NCBI RefSeq assembly: GCF_041146395.1
Contig: NC_090996.1
Span: 27,180,738 to 27,244,737 of the forward strand
Length of the DNA: 64,000 nucleotides
From: Eulemur rufifrons
Lineage: Eukaryota; Chordata; Mammalia; Primates; Lemuridae
Direction of reading: 5' to 3'
Under the pieces are notes generated by a model. That model saw only the letters and a list, made by a program, of their open reading frames with translations, did not search any database and had not been told where the DNA came from. Position 1 is the stretch's first letter. Each line of letters begins with the position of its first letter. Shown in pieces: positions 22,141 to 34,499 of this stretch. The position numbers were made by a program, and so were the translations under genes.

Positions 22141-22621
22141 AACACCTATACACCGGAACTCAGACGGACTTGCAGGTGCCACCCAAGGCAGACACACGTG
22201 TGCATGGGTCACACACAGACACTAGGACTCTCTGTTCCTTTGTCATTTAGTGCTCAAGTCAACAACACCTGGACACAAGAGCTACGAAAAGCTGTACGGT
22301 ACCTTTTGGTGACTTAAGGGTCGATACAGTCCAGTCACCATCAGAACTTCCTAAAAAAATAACAATCGAGAGATGCTGATCTGTTTGCAGGGTGCCCCGT
22401 GGTCGCTGTGCCCTCATGCCCAGGTGCTGCCGGCTGTCCCAGCTGCAGCCTCCAAGGGGAGCTGGCCTCAGGGGACCCAGGGAACAGGGGGAGGAGCCAG
22501 GTGTCAACAGGCAACTGTGTGTACCTCTTTCTGCAAGGCCTTGAAACAGTATCTACTTAATACCCAACAGAAGATCAAAAGAAGTGCCCTGAAAAAGCCC
22601 TAGATATTTTCAGTTACATAA

Positions 22622-22624
22622 GGG

Positions 22625-22655
<31 letters not shown>

Positions 22656-22658
22656 GAA
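22622..22658. repeat. (GA)n microsatellite
   Basis: Pure GA run with a single ggga interruption. Confidence 0.95.
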
Positions 22659-22869
22659 CTCTTAAGCAGAAACTCTGGCTCTAACTTTCAATCTGCTTAG
22701 AAATAACGGAAAATTTGAGTTCCAGGAGCTCACCTTGGCTAAAGACCATACTCTGATGACAAGAGATGAATTTTGATCCTGTTTAATTGCAATCCCCCTC
22801 CCGAAAGGGGGCACCTTATTGGCTCCAAATTCAAGGTTGGGACAGGCTCTGCGGACTGTACCTTTAAAT

Positions 22870-22968
22870 ACCGGGTGGTAGGCTCGGTGGGGTAGGGACT
22901 GCCTAAACACAGCACCCAGCACACAGTCTGTGTTTGAAAAATACTGTTGAATGAATGAATGAATTCAA
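22870..22968 (+). mobile_element. L2 LINE 3' end
   Basis: Short L2 tail: 'cagcacccagcacacagtct' followed by 'ctgttgaatgaatgaatga'. Confidence 0.6.
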
Positions 22969-23829
22969 CTTTATACACATGGTCACCCTTTCTAAGGTAT
23001 GGAAACTCCCCTAATCACTAAAGGGATGGAGCTTGTTATCTGAGAATTCCATCATCAGTAATATATTGCTTTACAGAACAGATGTGTGCTTGGAATGTTC
23101 GTTATAAATCAGTTTCTCCAAATTGAATTCCTTTTCAGATGTACGGAGTGAGCCCTGGGGGATCTAAGATGATCAACAGAATTCCATGGTGACGCCTTTC
23201 ATGGAAGAAAGGATGGTGAGCATGGCCACGGCCACAGCTATACCCTCACTGCCCTGCACCCCCTCTTGATGGCTCTTTTCTATAAGATTGGGTTTTACTT
23301 AAAGTGGGGCAAACCTACCCATGACGCCTCTCCTCATTGGCTGGAGCCTGACCAATCAGCGTGTGCTACTCGCTCTCCTTTCCTTTCTTAGGAATCTACC
23401 TGGAAAGACCAAGTCCTCAACGTTTGGGCACAATTTCCAGAGATATACCAGGCTGCCAGCTGAGAGGAGACGCAGGGAACAGTCTGTGATCCGGATGATT
23501 ATAGAGCACAGATCCGGCCCCATTTAAATGTTTCTGGTTGGCCACCCAGGCGTGCCAAAGGACGCTCAAATTGCCACGTTCCCCGTGCGGGTCTGAACTC
23601 CACACACGTCACTCACACGAGTGGAAACTGGAGTGACAGAAGGGTGACGAAGTTAAAATTAAGTGGGACCCGTCTGGGATGACTCGGTGCTGCTTCTCCC
23701 TCGAAGGCGGGGTCATCTGGAAATAGTGATGTGGCCCTAGACCTTCCTGTGTGGGTGGACACCGGCTGACCGAGCCACTGAGTCACTGACTCCAAGGAAA
23801 CCATCTTACCCACAATCAAATCCATCGCT

Positions 23830-23940
23830 GCTTGCCTTGAAGGCAGGAACTACTTCCCTGTCACCTCTGTCCCCAGCACCTCAGATATAGGGCTTAGCTC
23901 TGACAAGGCAGTAACAAGTTTTCTTTCATAAATTCATTGA
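23830..23940 (+). mobile_element. L2 LINE 3' end
   Basis: 'gaaggcaggaactacttccc' and 'gtccccagcacctcagatat' match the L2 terminal segment. Confidence 0.65.
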
Positions 23941-24079
23941 CAATAAGGGCATTTAATAAGATGCCACACAGGCTACAGAACATGTAGTTAAGGGTCCTCT
24001 ACGCACTTGGTCACACCAGTGGACATTAGATAAGTATTCGCTGGGTGAAAAATGCTCATCAAGAGGGGGTAGACCTAAG

Positions 24080-24245
24080 GTATTGAAAGGAAGGGGATGT
24101 GAGGGAACTTTCAGTGTGATAAAAATATTTCTTGTCTTTATTGGGATGTGGTGACCCAAACATATGCATTTTTCAATAATCACATTATTGCAAAATTATG
24201 AACTGTATGTAAAATATGCCTCAACTATAGAATATACTGCAATTA
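24080..24245 (+). mobile_element. L1M-type LINE 3' end
   Basis: 'gtgtgataaaaatatttctt', 'attgggatgtggtgacc' and 'actgtatgtaaaatatgcct' follow the L1 3' UTR order. Confidence 0.6.
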
Positions 24246-24414
24246 TACTCAGCATCATGGGAAAACTTTTACTTTCAAACAAAGAAAAACAATGAATACC
24301 TTAGTAAGTACCCTTGCCCCCCAAAAGGGGGGACAGCCCCCCACAACCATTCTTTTACCTGGTTGTTTCCTTCAGATGCCAGAAATCGCTCTGCAGAAGG
24401 CACCATCGTTTCAT

Positions 24415-24570
24415 GGAAAGAACACAGGATTCTGAGTCAGACACTCTTGAATGAGTCTTGGCTCTGTCATTGACTAAAAGTGTGACTGTGGGAAAATTAC
24501 TTAACTACACTGAGCCTCAGTTTCCCCATCTGAAAATGGTGGAACTAATGCTTCCCACAGAGGTGTGCTG
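24415..24570 (+). repeat. MIR SINE
   Basis: 'ttggctctgtcattgactaa', 'gaaaattacttaactacact' and 'gagcctcagtttccccatct' make this one of the clearest MIR copies here. Confidence 0.85.
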
Positions 24571-25734
24571 TTTGGGAGTTCAGGGGTATTAACCCCCTTT
24601 CCGGCCTAACATTTTTTTAAAAAATTGAACTAGCAGAGGTCAATCCTTGGCTGAGAGCCCCATGCATTTCCTAGGGTTTCCATGCATGATTCCAGGAGTA
24701 AAGAGGCAATTCCTGCCACATCGAAGTGCATTGTTGCTAGGGTTTGCAAAAGTGCTATTGGAGAATGCAATGTGATTCTGGCAAAATAGTCAATTGTCTG
24801 TCAAATAGCAACACAGAAAATGTTTTCTTAAAATTAAATTTAGAATTAAAAATGAAGGCACATAGCATTTTATCAATGATGCTGGTATATCTTGTCTCTT
24901 ATACTGAGTGGCCAAGGTTGCACTGAGCCATCTTAAGGGCACATGGTCAGGAACCTTTGGTAGCCTAGGAGTTCAACTCTCAGAAACCTAGAGGAAACAG
25001 CGGATGAGAGGTCAACAGAGATAAATACCAATATGCAAGCAGCCTGCTGTTTGCAAAGCCCATCAGGAATTATAAAAAAGAGTGACCTTTTTCCCGTTCT
25101 GGAGGCAGGAGCCATCCCTCTCTGAACTACCAAGTGATCTTTAGGGATATTTTCACGAACACCTCTGTCTCGCAAACATTGGCCTATGAAGGACCACAGG
25201 TAGGTTCTCACATCGTAACCACAGGGGTGGCTCAGGCCAGGGGACTTGTGTGCTTAACTGAATTTCCAGGATACACTTTGGCTCAGTCTATCACAAGACA
25301 CTTCTCAACTGCAACCTTGGTGGAAAATGTTTCTAAAATGTTTAAACCCATATTTTTGCCTTAAGAAAGAGTCAAAAAAGAGTGAAACTGAACCTTCTTT
25401 GATGGACTCCAGCACCACTATGTCTGGGCATCGACATTTATTGTCTAGACTAGAGGAGGAAATTGAACACGTTTGAACTGAATCTTTGCTGGTCCTTAGG
25501 ATGTCTCAGGAAAGCCATCTGTTTGCTTGCTTGCTGTTTTGTCAGATCCCCAACGTGAGTTAACTTTAATGTATGTCTTTCCTATCAAACTGGAGTAAAG
25601 AATATGGATCTAGCTCACCCCGTCAAAATGAAATTTGGGCAATGTATATTAATCAAGTTACCAGTGTATCTTGAAGATAAGAAGAAGAATATGACCAGCA
25701 AATGACTCTAGTCTGAGACTTGAATATGCCGTAG

Positions 25735-25935
25735 TATTTGCTAAGGGCTGGCTATGTGTCAGGCTGAGAACTTTACCTGTACTGTATCATTAAACCTTCC
25801 AAGCCCTTAGTTGTGTATAATAATTATCATCTCCATTTCACAGATAGGGAAACTGAGACCCGAGGAGGTTAAATAATTTCTGCAGTTACTTGATCAACGT
25901 CTGAGCTAGGTCTTCCTCTCACCCCTCACCAATTC
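25735..25935 (-). repeat. MIR SINE
   Basis: Reverse order: 'ggctatgtgtcaggctgaga', 'cacagatagggaaactgaga', 'gaggaggttaaataatttct'. Confidence 0.85.
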
Positions 25936-26014
25936 CAGAGGTCATGCTACCCTGCTGAGCATCTCAGGCTCCTGCCTTGATCAGGCGCCTGTCACATGAC
26001 ATTTCTCTCCAGTT

Positions 26015-26150
26015 TGACAAACAGGTACTGGGAGCACTTACTGAGCACCCCACATGGTGGGTGCTGGGTGCTGGAGATACTGACAAATGGGACAGAGTTG
26101 GCCCATGCCTCACTGGGACCTGCACCCAAGGGAAATCAGACCCGATGTTT
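26015..26150 (-). mobile_element. L2 LINE 3' end
   Basis: Reverse L2: 'cttactgagcaccccacatg', 'ctggagatactgacaaatgg', then 'cccatgcctcactgggacct'. Confidence 0.55.
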
Positions 26151-26154
26151 GGAG

Positions 26155-26193
26155 AATGAATGAATGAATTGAATGAATGAATTCTAATTCAAC
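26155..26193. repeat. (TGAA)n simple repeat
   Basis: Eight or so tgaa units with one ttga interruption, next to the reversed L2 end. Confidence 0.85.
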
Positions 26194-26574
26194 CCATCAT
26201 CCCTTCTTGTACAGAGTTCTACATGGTTTAGCCCCTGACACTGCCTGGTGCGGGCTAAGCGTTTACCGATAGCTGGGCAGTGAACTCCCTGGGAACAGAG
26301 ACCATTCTGTAGTCACACGCTATCTATGACCAGATGGTACACGCCCAAATCCCTGAATCGTAGAGAAAAAAGAGAGCTCTCTTTAAACATGAATGAGGGC
26401 GATTTCAATATGCAAACAAAAATAGAATACAACAGAAAGGAAGGCAGATTTGGGGCGAATTTATCTCAGGAACAACCAACAGTTAGCACCCTTTGCCCAA
26501 ATTGGCAGTGAATGAATGGGACATGTTTAATGGCCCAGGTAGTCTAATAACTAGAATGAGTGGAATTATTCAAT

Positions 26575-26725
26575 TTTCTAATTTTAAAATGAGAATGGAA
26601 CTTGGAGCCCATAGAGTTCAGCTTCCTCATTTTTCACACACAGAAGCTGAAGTCCAAGAGTTTGGGTGACCAGCTCAAAGTCACACAGTTAAGTAAGGTT
26701 AGAGACAGAATCTCTATCTACTCAG
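26575..26725 (-). repeat. MIR3-like SINE
   Basis: 'aatggaacttggagcccata' corresponds to the 'gagctggaaggaacc' head, then 'cagctcaaagtcacacagtt' closes the copy. Confidence 0.6.
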
Positions 26726-27267
26726 TGTTCTGGATATTAAAGCCTCCCCGAGACATGCCTTTTTCGGAGGTATTTTTGAACTAAGCAGTTAACCCTAAAG
26801 GCAGTCTAACCCTCCCCTTAGTCACTGAATTGAAATTTTTAGGCAATGAGTCTGTTTATTGAAGGGGGCAGAGATTTCAACAGCAAACCATTTTTTAAAC
26901 CCACCTCTCTCCTGAGTGGTAATGATTTTATTAATGAAGTCACATTATGCCTTAATAAAGAACCCTTGAAAGAACATTTATTATGGGATTTGCATTTTAC
27001 TTGTGCAGGCAGAGGCTGGACTCCTGGGTGACCCGCTGGGTCAAGCAGTCCCTCAGTGTGCTCTAAACTGGTCCTCCGGATTCACAAGACCATCTGTGGC
27101 TCAGAGAAAGCCCGGAGAACTCCCACAGTAGGCAGAAAAGAGGAGGAAAAACAAGCGGTGCACGTCAACCACTTCCAGGAGGGGGGCGGGGGCGGCGTGC
27201 ACCCAGTCAGATCCTTCATAGTTTTTGAGGAGATAAAAGGTTCTTCCTTACAACCAAGCTATTCTGG

Positions 27268-27289
27268 TTTTTTTTTTTTTTTTTTTTTT
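27268..27289. repeat. (T)22 homopolymer
   Basis: Uninterrupted T-run, an A-run in the SHISA9 transcript strand. The adjacent sequence shows no SINE body, so its origin is unclear. Confidence 0.95.
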
Positions 27290-28714
27290 ATTCTTGTCAA
27301 AAACAAGATCATTCATTCATTCAACAAACATTTCAGGAGTTCCTGATTTATGGAACAGAGGGTTACTTAAAGAGTGTCAAATGATTTTCATACTGCAAAT
27401 TTCTTTCCAAACGCACTGCAGACATTTGCTATGTAAAGGAGTCCTGCATGCATCCTGGACAGATTTAAGGCGCTGTGCTGGAATGTCCATCTGTTATTTT
27501 CCCAGAGAGCTACTTGCTGGGTGTTGAGGGAGAAGACGCTGAGCTGAAGTTGAAGAAATGAGTTGCATGGGCTAGTGTGACCAGTTTAAAAAGGAAAAGA
27601 CATCTGGGTTGATTTTTTTTACGCCTAAAGAAGAATAAAATATAACAGCATATGCTATTTAGCACTTAACTGCAAGGCTCAGAAAGGGAAGTGGGCCACC
27701 AATTAGCCTATGAAGACTTCCACAGTGACATTGGCGAAGATGCCCTGACTCTTGCTCTCCTAGGCAACAGCCCTCACCCCTCCCTGGTAATATCTGAGTC
27801 TATTCGAACATGCTCAGGATGCGTGTGCTATGCAAACACGCAGTATGGAATAGAAGGAATCTACAGTCATGGGGTGTAATGAGGGTTGAGCTGGGCATAG
27901 AAATTCAACACGAAATATGGGTGACCACTAGGTAAGGTGTTACAAGCCTTTCGATTTACAAAAGCCCGTGTCAGGCTGCACAACCCATATTATAAATTGG
28001 ATTCAACCCTTCTTTCAGTGATTCCATCTGGAAGTCCTAGGAGATCAGGGAATATGAATTTCCCAAAGGTAGACTTCCAGTACAAACATTAAGCACCTAA
28101 TATGTGCCTGGCCCTCTGCTAGGCACCAGTATGCTAGTTTTGTCAATCTGATGTGTGTACACTATGGTCACCACCATAAACACATGATAGTGTTTGTGCT
28201 TTGGGCTCTGATGGTGGTTTAGAACAGAATTAGGATATTCCATACTGGAATCAATCAGCAAGTTATCTCCCACCCCGTCTCTAACGAGGGGCTTGGCAGT
28301 GGGCGAAGGAAAGAAGGTGAGCACTTGGTAATAAAAGAAAGCACATGGTCCGTGGGGTCTTCTTGCCTGCCCTAAGTTTTCAAGGAACTGAAAGTCTGTG
28401 GGAATAAATTTTATAGGTAGCTAAAGAGCAGAAGGACCTCTACCAATCAAATGGATCCCACCCAAAGTGAGTTGTTTTATTAGTCTGGGGCTTCTGACAG
28501 TCAGTTCTGCTGGAAAGGCGAGGACTCCGTGTTTGAAAGGGAGACTGTTTAAAGACACTTGAAAGGAAGACCTTCCCATGAGATCTGAGCATACTCTCAC
28601 ATGGAAATCAGGAAGGGATACATCCGTGGAGCTACTAGTGACAAGACAGTGGGGTGCTGGAGAAGGGAGGTGACAAATCTATGTTGAGTGAATACCCTTT
28701 AGTAGGCTATAACA

Positions 28715-28865
28715 TGAGTCATCATTGGCTAACCTCATAGGCACCTTTATGCCCATTTTACAGATTGGAAAACTGAGACCTAAAAATGGGTTAAGTGTTG
28801 CCCAAGGCCACACAGACAGTAAGTAGCAGAGCTAGGATTGGAACTCACATCTGCCTGGTTCTTTC
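28715..28865 (-). repeat. MIR SINE
   Basis: 'attttacagattggaaaact', 'gcccaaggccacacagacag' and 'gagctaggattggaactcac'. Confidence 0.85.
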
Positions 28866-29104
28866 TAGCTCCCCAAAGCATAAACTCAGAGAAGGAACAG
28901 GTTAAGTGGAAAGCCTAGGTTTAAAATCTCTCCCCTGAGACAGGGAGGACAAACAGAACCCGTAGGACACAGTGAGAAGGAACGAAGAGGAATTTCCCTC
29001 TGTATTAAACACATATAGCAATGCATATGCATATGTATATGAATTTCTAGGGATATTAGAAAAAGAAGTTCCGAGCAAGCAGATGAGATGGGATCTGGTT
29101 TTCC

Positions 29105-29245
29105 TGGCTGTGGGGCTGATGGCTTCACATGAGAAGCATCTAGAGAGGGCTTTAAAAACGCCCATGTCTGAATCCCACCCTCGACCAGTTCAGTTAAAAT
29201 CTCTAGGGTGGGACTGGGGCGTCGGTATGTCACCTGTTCTCCAGG
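29105..29245. mobile_element. hAT-Charlie MITE fragment
   Basis: 'gcttcacatgagaagcatct', 'gtctgaatcccaccctcgac' and 'atctctagggtgggactggg' keep the family order; the ends are worn. Confidence 0.6.
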
Positions 29246-29479
29246 TAATTCTGGTAAAAGGCGTCTGCACGTGGGAACTACTGGCCCGGGCAGGAAACCT
29301 GAGGGGCCACAGGCAATCGCGAATCAGGAATCGCTAACTTTGCCGTGGCTGCGCTTCCATTGGATAGGAGGACTCTGTTCCGGAGCCTTGGTCACTGCAG
29401 GGTGACTGTCACCGCCCACCCCCACCCCCATATATGAGTCAGGGAACAGACTGGGCAGAACCAAGGCAGCGGCGGGAGC

Positions 29480-29700
29480 ATTGGCTCTCGAGTGATAAGA
29501 ATAGGGGTTCAATTCTCAGTTCTTTCAACCACTGCTGCTCGATGTGGAGCAAGTTAAATTAGCCTCTTAGGGTCTCAATTTCCAAATCCGACAATTGGGA
29601 TAATAATCGTTCTCTCCTCTTTGGGTCACTATGAGAAAATAAGACAGTGTGTAAAGGGTCCGGCGCAGCGTCTCACACTTGGTGTCTGCCCTGATAAACA
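29480..29700 (+). repeat. MIR SINE
   Basis: 'aggggttcaattctcagttc', 'gagcaagttaaattagcctc', then a tail region 'agacagtgtgtaaagggtcc'. It lies 370 bases from the SHISA9 exon, on the donor side. Confidence 0.7.
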
Positions 29701-30068
29701 GGTACGTCCCGAAGAGCAGAAGCTGCCCTGGGGCAAAAATGTGCCCTGTTTACCGACTTCTCAGAGATGGGATGGATGTCACAGGCGAAGGGTGTTACCC
29801 ACTAAAGGGCCAGGCATTTCCGAGACCGAGAGACCCGGATTCTAGGTCGGGCTTCCCTGAGGATTCACTAGGGCAGAGAGGGGATGAGGAAGGGGTTGAA
29901 GTGTCCGTGGGGACCACGCGAGCATCCGGGGCCTCCTCCCCAGGAAACAGCCCTCACCCCACAGGTGCCCCTCGCCCGAACGCTCTGCCCCTCGCAGCGA
30001 GGCAGGACTGGAAGGAGCAGCCAGGTGCAGCAGAAGGAAAACAGAAAGCTCCACGCGGAGGCCCTTAC

Positions 30069-30224
30069 CGACTGCCTTCAAGGAGGCGTACTTGTTGAGC
30101 TCCTTCCCCGGCGGCTGCTGTTCGTAGGGGTTGGAGATCTGGCCCAGGTTGGGGTACGAATGTGGGTGGCCCATCTGCTGGAGCAGGGGGGACGTGGGCA
30201 CTGCGTTGTTCATCTGGGTGGTGT
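30069..30224 (-). CDS. SHISA9: SHISA9 penultimate coding exon (cytoplasmic tail)
   Basis: This exon is 156 nt: two bases completing a split codon (probably His), 51 full codons, and one base of the next split codon (Ala). The translation starts TTQMNNAVPTSPLLQQMG and ends GKELNKYASLKAV. It matches the SHISA9 tail between the membrane segment and the PDZ-ligand exon as I remember it. The gene strand shows acceptor 'cgcttccag' at 30225 and donor 'gtaagg' from 30068. The frame is open and joins the terminal exon without a shift. The tail segment is rich in Pro, Gln, Asn and Tyr and has no fold that I recognise. Both exon ends are phase 1, so skipping would keep the frame. The 5' neighbour exon is not in the window. 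Confidence 0.97.
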
Positions 30225-30489
30225 CTGGAAGCGAAGAGACAGACGGAGATGGTCACAGACGGGGCAGAAGCTCCTACTTTCCCCACCATCAACACATCCC
30301 TCCAGACCCAAGCTCTCCCCACCCTTTGCGGAGCAGCAAAACAGCAGAGCGTGTTCAGATATGTCAGACATGGCACGTCCATACTCCTCATCGGAGAGCA
30401 ACTGGGGGCGGGCGGGCGAAAGATGTGCTCAGAAGGTCTCCACCTGCCCCTCCATTAACATGGTAGGGTCCTAGCAGGGCAGGGGTCAT

Positions 30490-31185
30490 TTTCGTTATGG
30501 ACACAGTATGTGTATAAAGAGATGCCCAGCGTCAGTAACAGCAAAGGAAATGCAAGCCGGAAGAGCACTGAGAAGCCATTCTTTTCCCAAGAGATCGGCA
30601 GATATGAAAAGGATTAAGGGACACAGTCAGCACCGGCAAAGACGCCGAGGACAGGGAGGCTCCCAGGCTGCTGCTGGATGCGCGATTTGCTATCTTTGCA
30701 GAGAGGAATCCGGCACTGTGTGTTGAAAATGTAACATACGTGGATATATTGACCAAACCACACCACTTCTAGGGACTGAACCTACAGGAATATTAGCTTC
30801 AGAATGTAGGGATATTTTTTGTTCAGAGATGTTTTTTGCACCATTCTCTGTAAAATGCAAACACACGCACATACACAGAAATAATCTGAACTCTTAACAA
30901 TATCGAGAATTGAATTTAAATTATTGTAATATATATGATGCCCATACTTTGTGCACACATGATGGAATATCCTGCAGCTGATAGAAAAAAAATGAATTAA
31001 AAATGCATTCACTCTATACATATCGAACTGGAAAGTTTCTTATGGTTTATATAGTTAAAGGCAAAAAACAAGCTTCAAAGTAATGCAAATAATACAGCTT
31101 TTTTGGTAAAGAAAATCTATGCATTTTTTGTGCTGTGATTTGCACAAGACAGAAAACGGTATGTAAAGACATACAAAGTGAATGT
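30490..31185 (+). mobile_element. L1M-type LINE 3' fragment
   Basis: 'gcaaaggaaatgcaagccgg' at the start, later 'gatggaatatcctgcagctg' and 'acagcttttttggtaaagaa'. This is the L1 ORF2 end and 3' UTR order, heavily diverged. Confidence 0.6.
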
Positions 31186-31224
31186 TGGGTACTTGGGGAA
31201 AAAGGAGTTTATAGGGTGAGAAGT

Positions 31225-31690
31225 TCAAGGTTTTTCAGCAGAAACATTCTCTGAGCCGAGTTCTGGGTGAAGGAGAGATGTTAGTCTGGTGCAGCAGCAG
31301 GTCGGAAACACAAGGGAGGGTGCTCCAGGCAGAAGAAACACCATGAGCAAAAGCCGTGACGCTGGAGGAAGCCGGCACGCCCAGGAACTGAAGGCATGCC
31401 CCCTGGGCTCGGGCCACGCACGGCGGGAGGATACAGCATGAGAAGAGTGAACCAGGTGAGGCTGGGCAGGGGGCAGGACACAGAGGACCTTGTTAAGTGT
31501 TCCCAACATCATTCCGAGAACAATGGGATGAATGGACAGAAGGAAAGAGTGACAGGGAATCCAGATGAGATAATGACGTTTCAGTTTCAGGTGGAAAACA
31601 TGGGTTTTCTCCAGCTTTATGAAGCACATGTGTTGGTCCAGGTACACACTGCAGTGGATGCTGGTGGGTCCTTGAAATATCCCCTTCACC
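31225..31690 (-). mobile_element. L2 LINE fragment
   Basis: Reverse L2: 'gaaacaccatgagcaaaagc', 'ggacacagaggaccttgtta', 'gagataatgacgtttcagtt'. Confidence 0.6.
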
Positions 31691-31949
31691 CAGCATGTGC
31701 GCCCATTCCCAGTGGCTGCAAATGGTGGCTGCTAATAGCTCACAACTGCCCCTGGTGTCCAGAGAATTGTTCTTGGTGATGGGAGTCACCACCTTGGGGT
31801 TAACAAGCTTCACGCACCTCATCCTCAACACCTAGGGTGGTTGGCAACCAATGCCCAGCTGACACTAACGTACCAGCCCCTTGCCTTAAGGTGGGTAAAG
31901 TTATCCAACTTTATGATGGAGACTCCAATGGATTGGGGCAAGTTTAGAA

Positions 31950-32488
31950 CAGGGGTATGCAAATTTTTTTCTGTAAAGAGCTAGATAGTAACAGTCTCTG
32001 TTTTAAGTACTCAGCTCTGTCATTGTAGCATGAAAGCAGCCCTAGACAGTTACACTCAGTCCACTGTATGCACAGGTTCCACATCCTTGGATTCAACCAG
32101 CCACAGATTAGAAATATTCAGAAACAAAACAATTTAAAAATAATAAAACAATAAAAAATAGTACAAATAAAAAAAACAATCCAGTATAACTGTTTACATG
32201 ACATTTACATTATATTGTGTTAAGTATTATGAGTAATCTAGAGATGACTTAAAGTATACAGGAGGACGTGCGTGGGTTATATTCAAATGCTACACCATTT
32301 TATTAATATATAAGGGATTTGAGAATCCACAGGTTTTGGTATCTGTGAGAGGTCCTGAAACCAATCCCCTGGGGATACCATGGGATGACTGTATAAACAA
32401 ACTGGCATGGCTGTGTTACAATAAAACTTTATTTAATAAAACAGGTGGTACCAGATTTGGTCCCAGGGCTGTAGTTTGACAACCTCTG
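31950..32488 (+). mobile_element. hAT-Charlie non-autonomous element, split by MER2
   Basis: Left part 'caggggtatgcaaatttttt' to 'agcagccctagacagtta'. Right part resumes with 'ggctgtgttacaataaaact' and ends 'gtagtttgacaacctctg'. Same family as 7509-7723. Confidence 0.85.
32057..32391. mobile_element. MER2 (Tigger-type DNA transposon), nested
   Basis: Ends 'cagtccactgtatgcacagg' and 'ataccatgggatgactg'. The interior has 'ctccacatc'-like and 'taatctagagatgacttaaa' landmarks of MER2, about the expected 345 bp. A TA follows the right end. It sits inside the hAT copy, so it inserted later. Confidence 0.85.
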
Positions 32489-33744
32489 ACCTAGGCTTTA
32501 CCTGAGACCCCATAGTTGTGTGGTTCCTTGACCTTTCCTATTGTGCTTCTTTCACAACCATTGAGGTGTGTGGGTATTTTTATTTGTTTGTTTGTTTTTT
32601 ACCTAAAGAGCACTCCCTCAGAGTCACATGCACCTGAACCCCCATCCCTGGCTTTGCTTCTAGATAACTCAACCCATGACATATTTGAAATATGTTTGGC
32701 TTTAGACACCAACAAGCCCAAATGGAAAGAGGCAAGGACACCATGGCTGAGGCATAAAGATAGGGAGAGCACTTTTATCACTTCCCGTGCATGGGCTGTC
32801 ACACAAGCCTGAGTGTCTAAAAGGAATGTCACCAAATATGAGCTAAGTCACCCAGCCTCTGGCCAGCATCCGAGGAGGTGGGCATATCCTTCTGCCATGA
32901 TAGCTTTGCGGCGGAGATGCAGCTGGGATGAATTAAGTAATGGTAGAAAAGGTGTTGATAAGCTATAGCTTTCACTGCAGCCTGGACCCCAGGATCCTCT
33001 GACAGTGTCCTCTCCAGAGCCAAACTACGAGGGAGTTCTGTCTGCTTCCCCTGGGAAAATCAGGCCAGCCATGTTTTGTATCCAAATATTGGTCCAGTAG
33101 GAAGTGGTTTGCCATAAGTTCTCATTGTATGCTGCTCTGGGCATGTGTTTTTCATGCTATGTTTTTTTAATGCACAGATACTGTTTTTATGTATCCAGAA
33201 ACATCACTTCTTTTGGGAAGCGAATCCCCACTGAGTCATGTAATGACTTTATCTGCATTTGTGTCATGTGATCATGCCAATCATGGTAACTGAGTGGCAG
33301 CCAAGATGGAAAAGGTGTTGCCCCTTAGTGTAGGTTTCCCCAGAAGCCACTGTATTAAGGGCTCAAATGCAAGCACATTTGAGAGGTGATCACAGGAAAT
33401 ACTTGCAGCAAAAGGGGAGCGAGACAGGGAAGAAAAAGAAGCAAATACAGAATGCAACGCCAAGCAAAATGCAACGGTGGCGAGCTGGAGTTTTATCCCA
33501 CTCTGCATTTCTGGCAAACAGTGTTGAATGCATGTCTCAAAATTGCATCACCCTAGGAGCAAGGGAGCCCTTAGTATTTATACACCAACTCCCAGCAGGT
33601 TTTGGCTGAAGGCTGCGTCTGGGATACGTTAATTCCCCAGCACTTGCAACCTGCCATGTTCACAGGCAGAGTAAGCTCAGGTAGCCAGAGAAACTCTTCC
33701 TCAAGAGCTGGCAAGTATGTACCAAAATAGTAAGGGCCCAGATG

Positions 33745-34140
33745 CTACAGTACTTCACCCCCTCACGCCATACAAGTGAGCATGTGACCCAACTCAGACC
33801 AATCACAGTACCTCCTTCTTCTTACAGTGATTGGTCCAAAGGGGAGCATGTGAGTTAGCCTGAGCCAATCAGAGTTCTTCTGTGACTTTGTCTACTTGGA
33901 ACCATTGGAGTCAAGGAGCTGGGAGGCCATGAAGTCAAGTGAGTTTGAACCTACAGGTAGAGAAAAATCTTTCTTCATTATGAAAGAATAAGGATCACAT
34001 CCATATGAGAGGAGGTAAGGGGATGGAAAAGTTCCTTTTTAAATAATTAGAATGCTCTGGGGTTCCTGCCACTTGCAACACAGAGTTCTGATTAATGCTG
34101 CTTTTGTGTGGGTTTCCTCTGGGAACCTGAAACTGACCAG
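33745..34140 (+). mobile_element. Probable LTR-class element
   Basis: 'gtgagcatgtgacccaactc' with 'gaccaatcacagtacctcct', then a repeat of the 'agcatgtgagttagcctgag'/'ccaatcagagttc' block, resembles the first part of ERVL-type LTRs. Family unclear. Confidence 0.35.
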
Positions 34141-34499
34141 AGAGGAGGCTGCCCTGGGGTCTTAGTGCAGAAGGCAACTTAATTGCATCAAGATGGAACA
34201 GGTATTTCTACAGAGCTACAGTATAAACTTCCAACAACAAATTGGCTGCATAGAGATAGACTTTCATAAACTAATGGCTCCATGGCAGGTCTTTTTTTTT
34301 TTTCTTCCTGGAAATACACCCCAGACACCAGACTGTCTAGTTAAAGAGCTGACACCTTCAAAGCCTGTTATCCAGTATAAGTCCTTTGTCTCATCCCTTT
34401 GCTCCCTCAGTCCCAGGCCACACCGACTACCCTCAAACCCTGCTTCCAGGCCTGCCAGGGAAAATGCTAAACACTTCATTAGAGAGAAAAAAATTCTAT

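Larger units (their letters stand above)
6494..30068 (-). other. Last intron of SHISA9
   Basis: The intron is bounded by a gtaagg donor at 30068 and a cacag acceptor at 6494. It is 23.6 kb and consists mostly of old repeats, listed separately. Stretches over 300 bases where I recognise nothing are roughly 13410-14280, 15400-16590, 17000-17990, 20155-20900, 22970-23825, 24575-25730, 26730-28700 (apart from small simple repeats) and 29705-30068. No small RNA gene is recognised in it. Confidence 0.9.

Noticed and set aside
23320..23365. Two CCAAT-type motifs ('attggctgg', 'accaatcagc') as a promoter
   Set aside because: No CpG-rich surroundings, TATA box or first-exon signal follows; similar motifs occur in the LTRs of this window.
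29884..30474. 196-codon plus-strand frame and overlapping smaller ones
   Set aside because: Antisense to the 156-nt SHISA9 exon; no domain and no start context.
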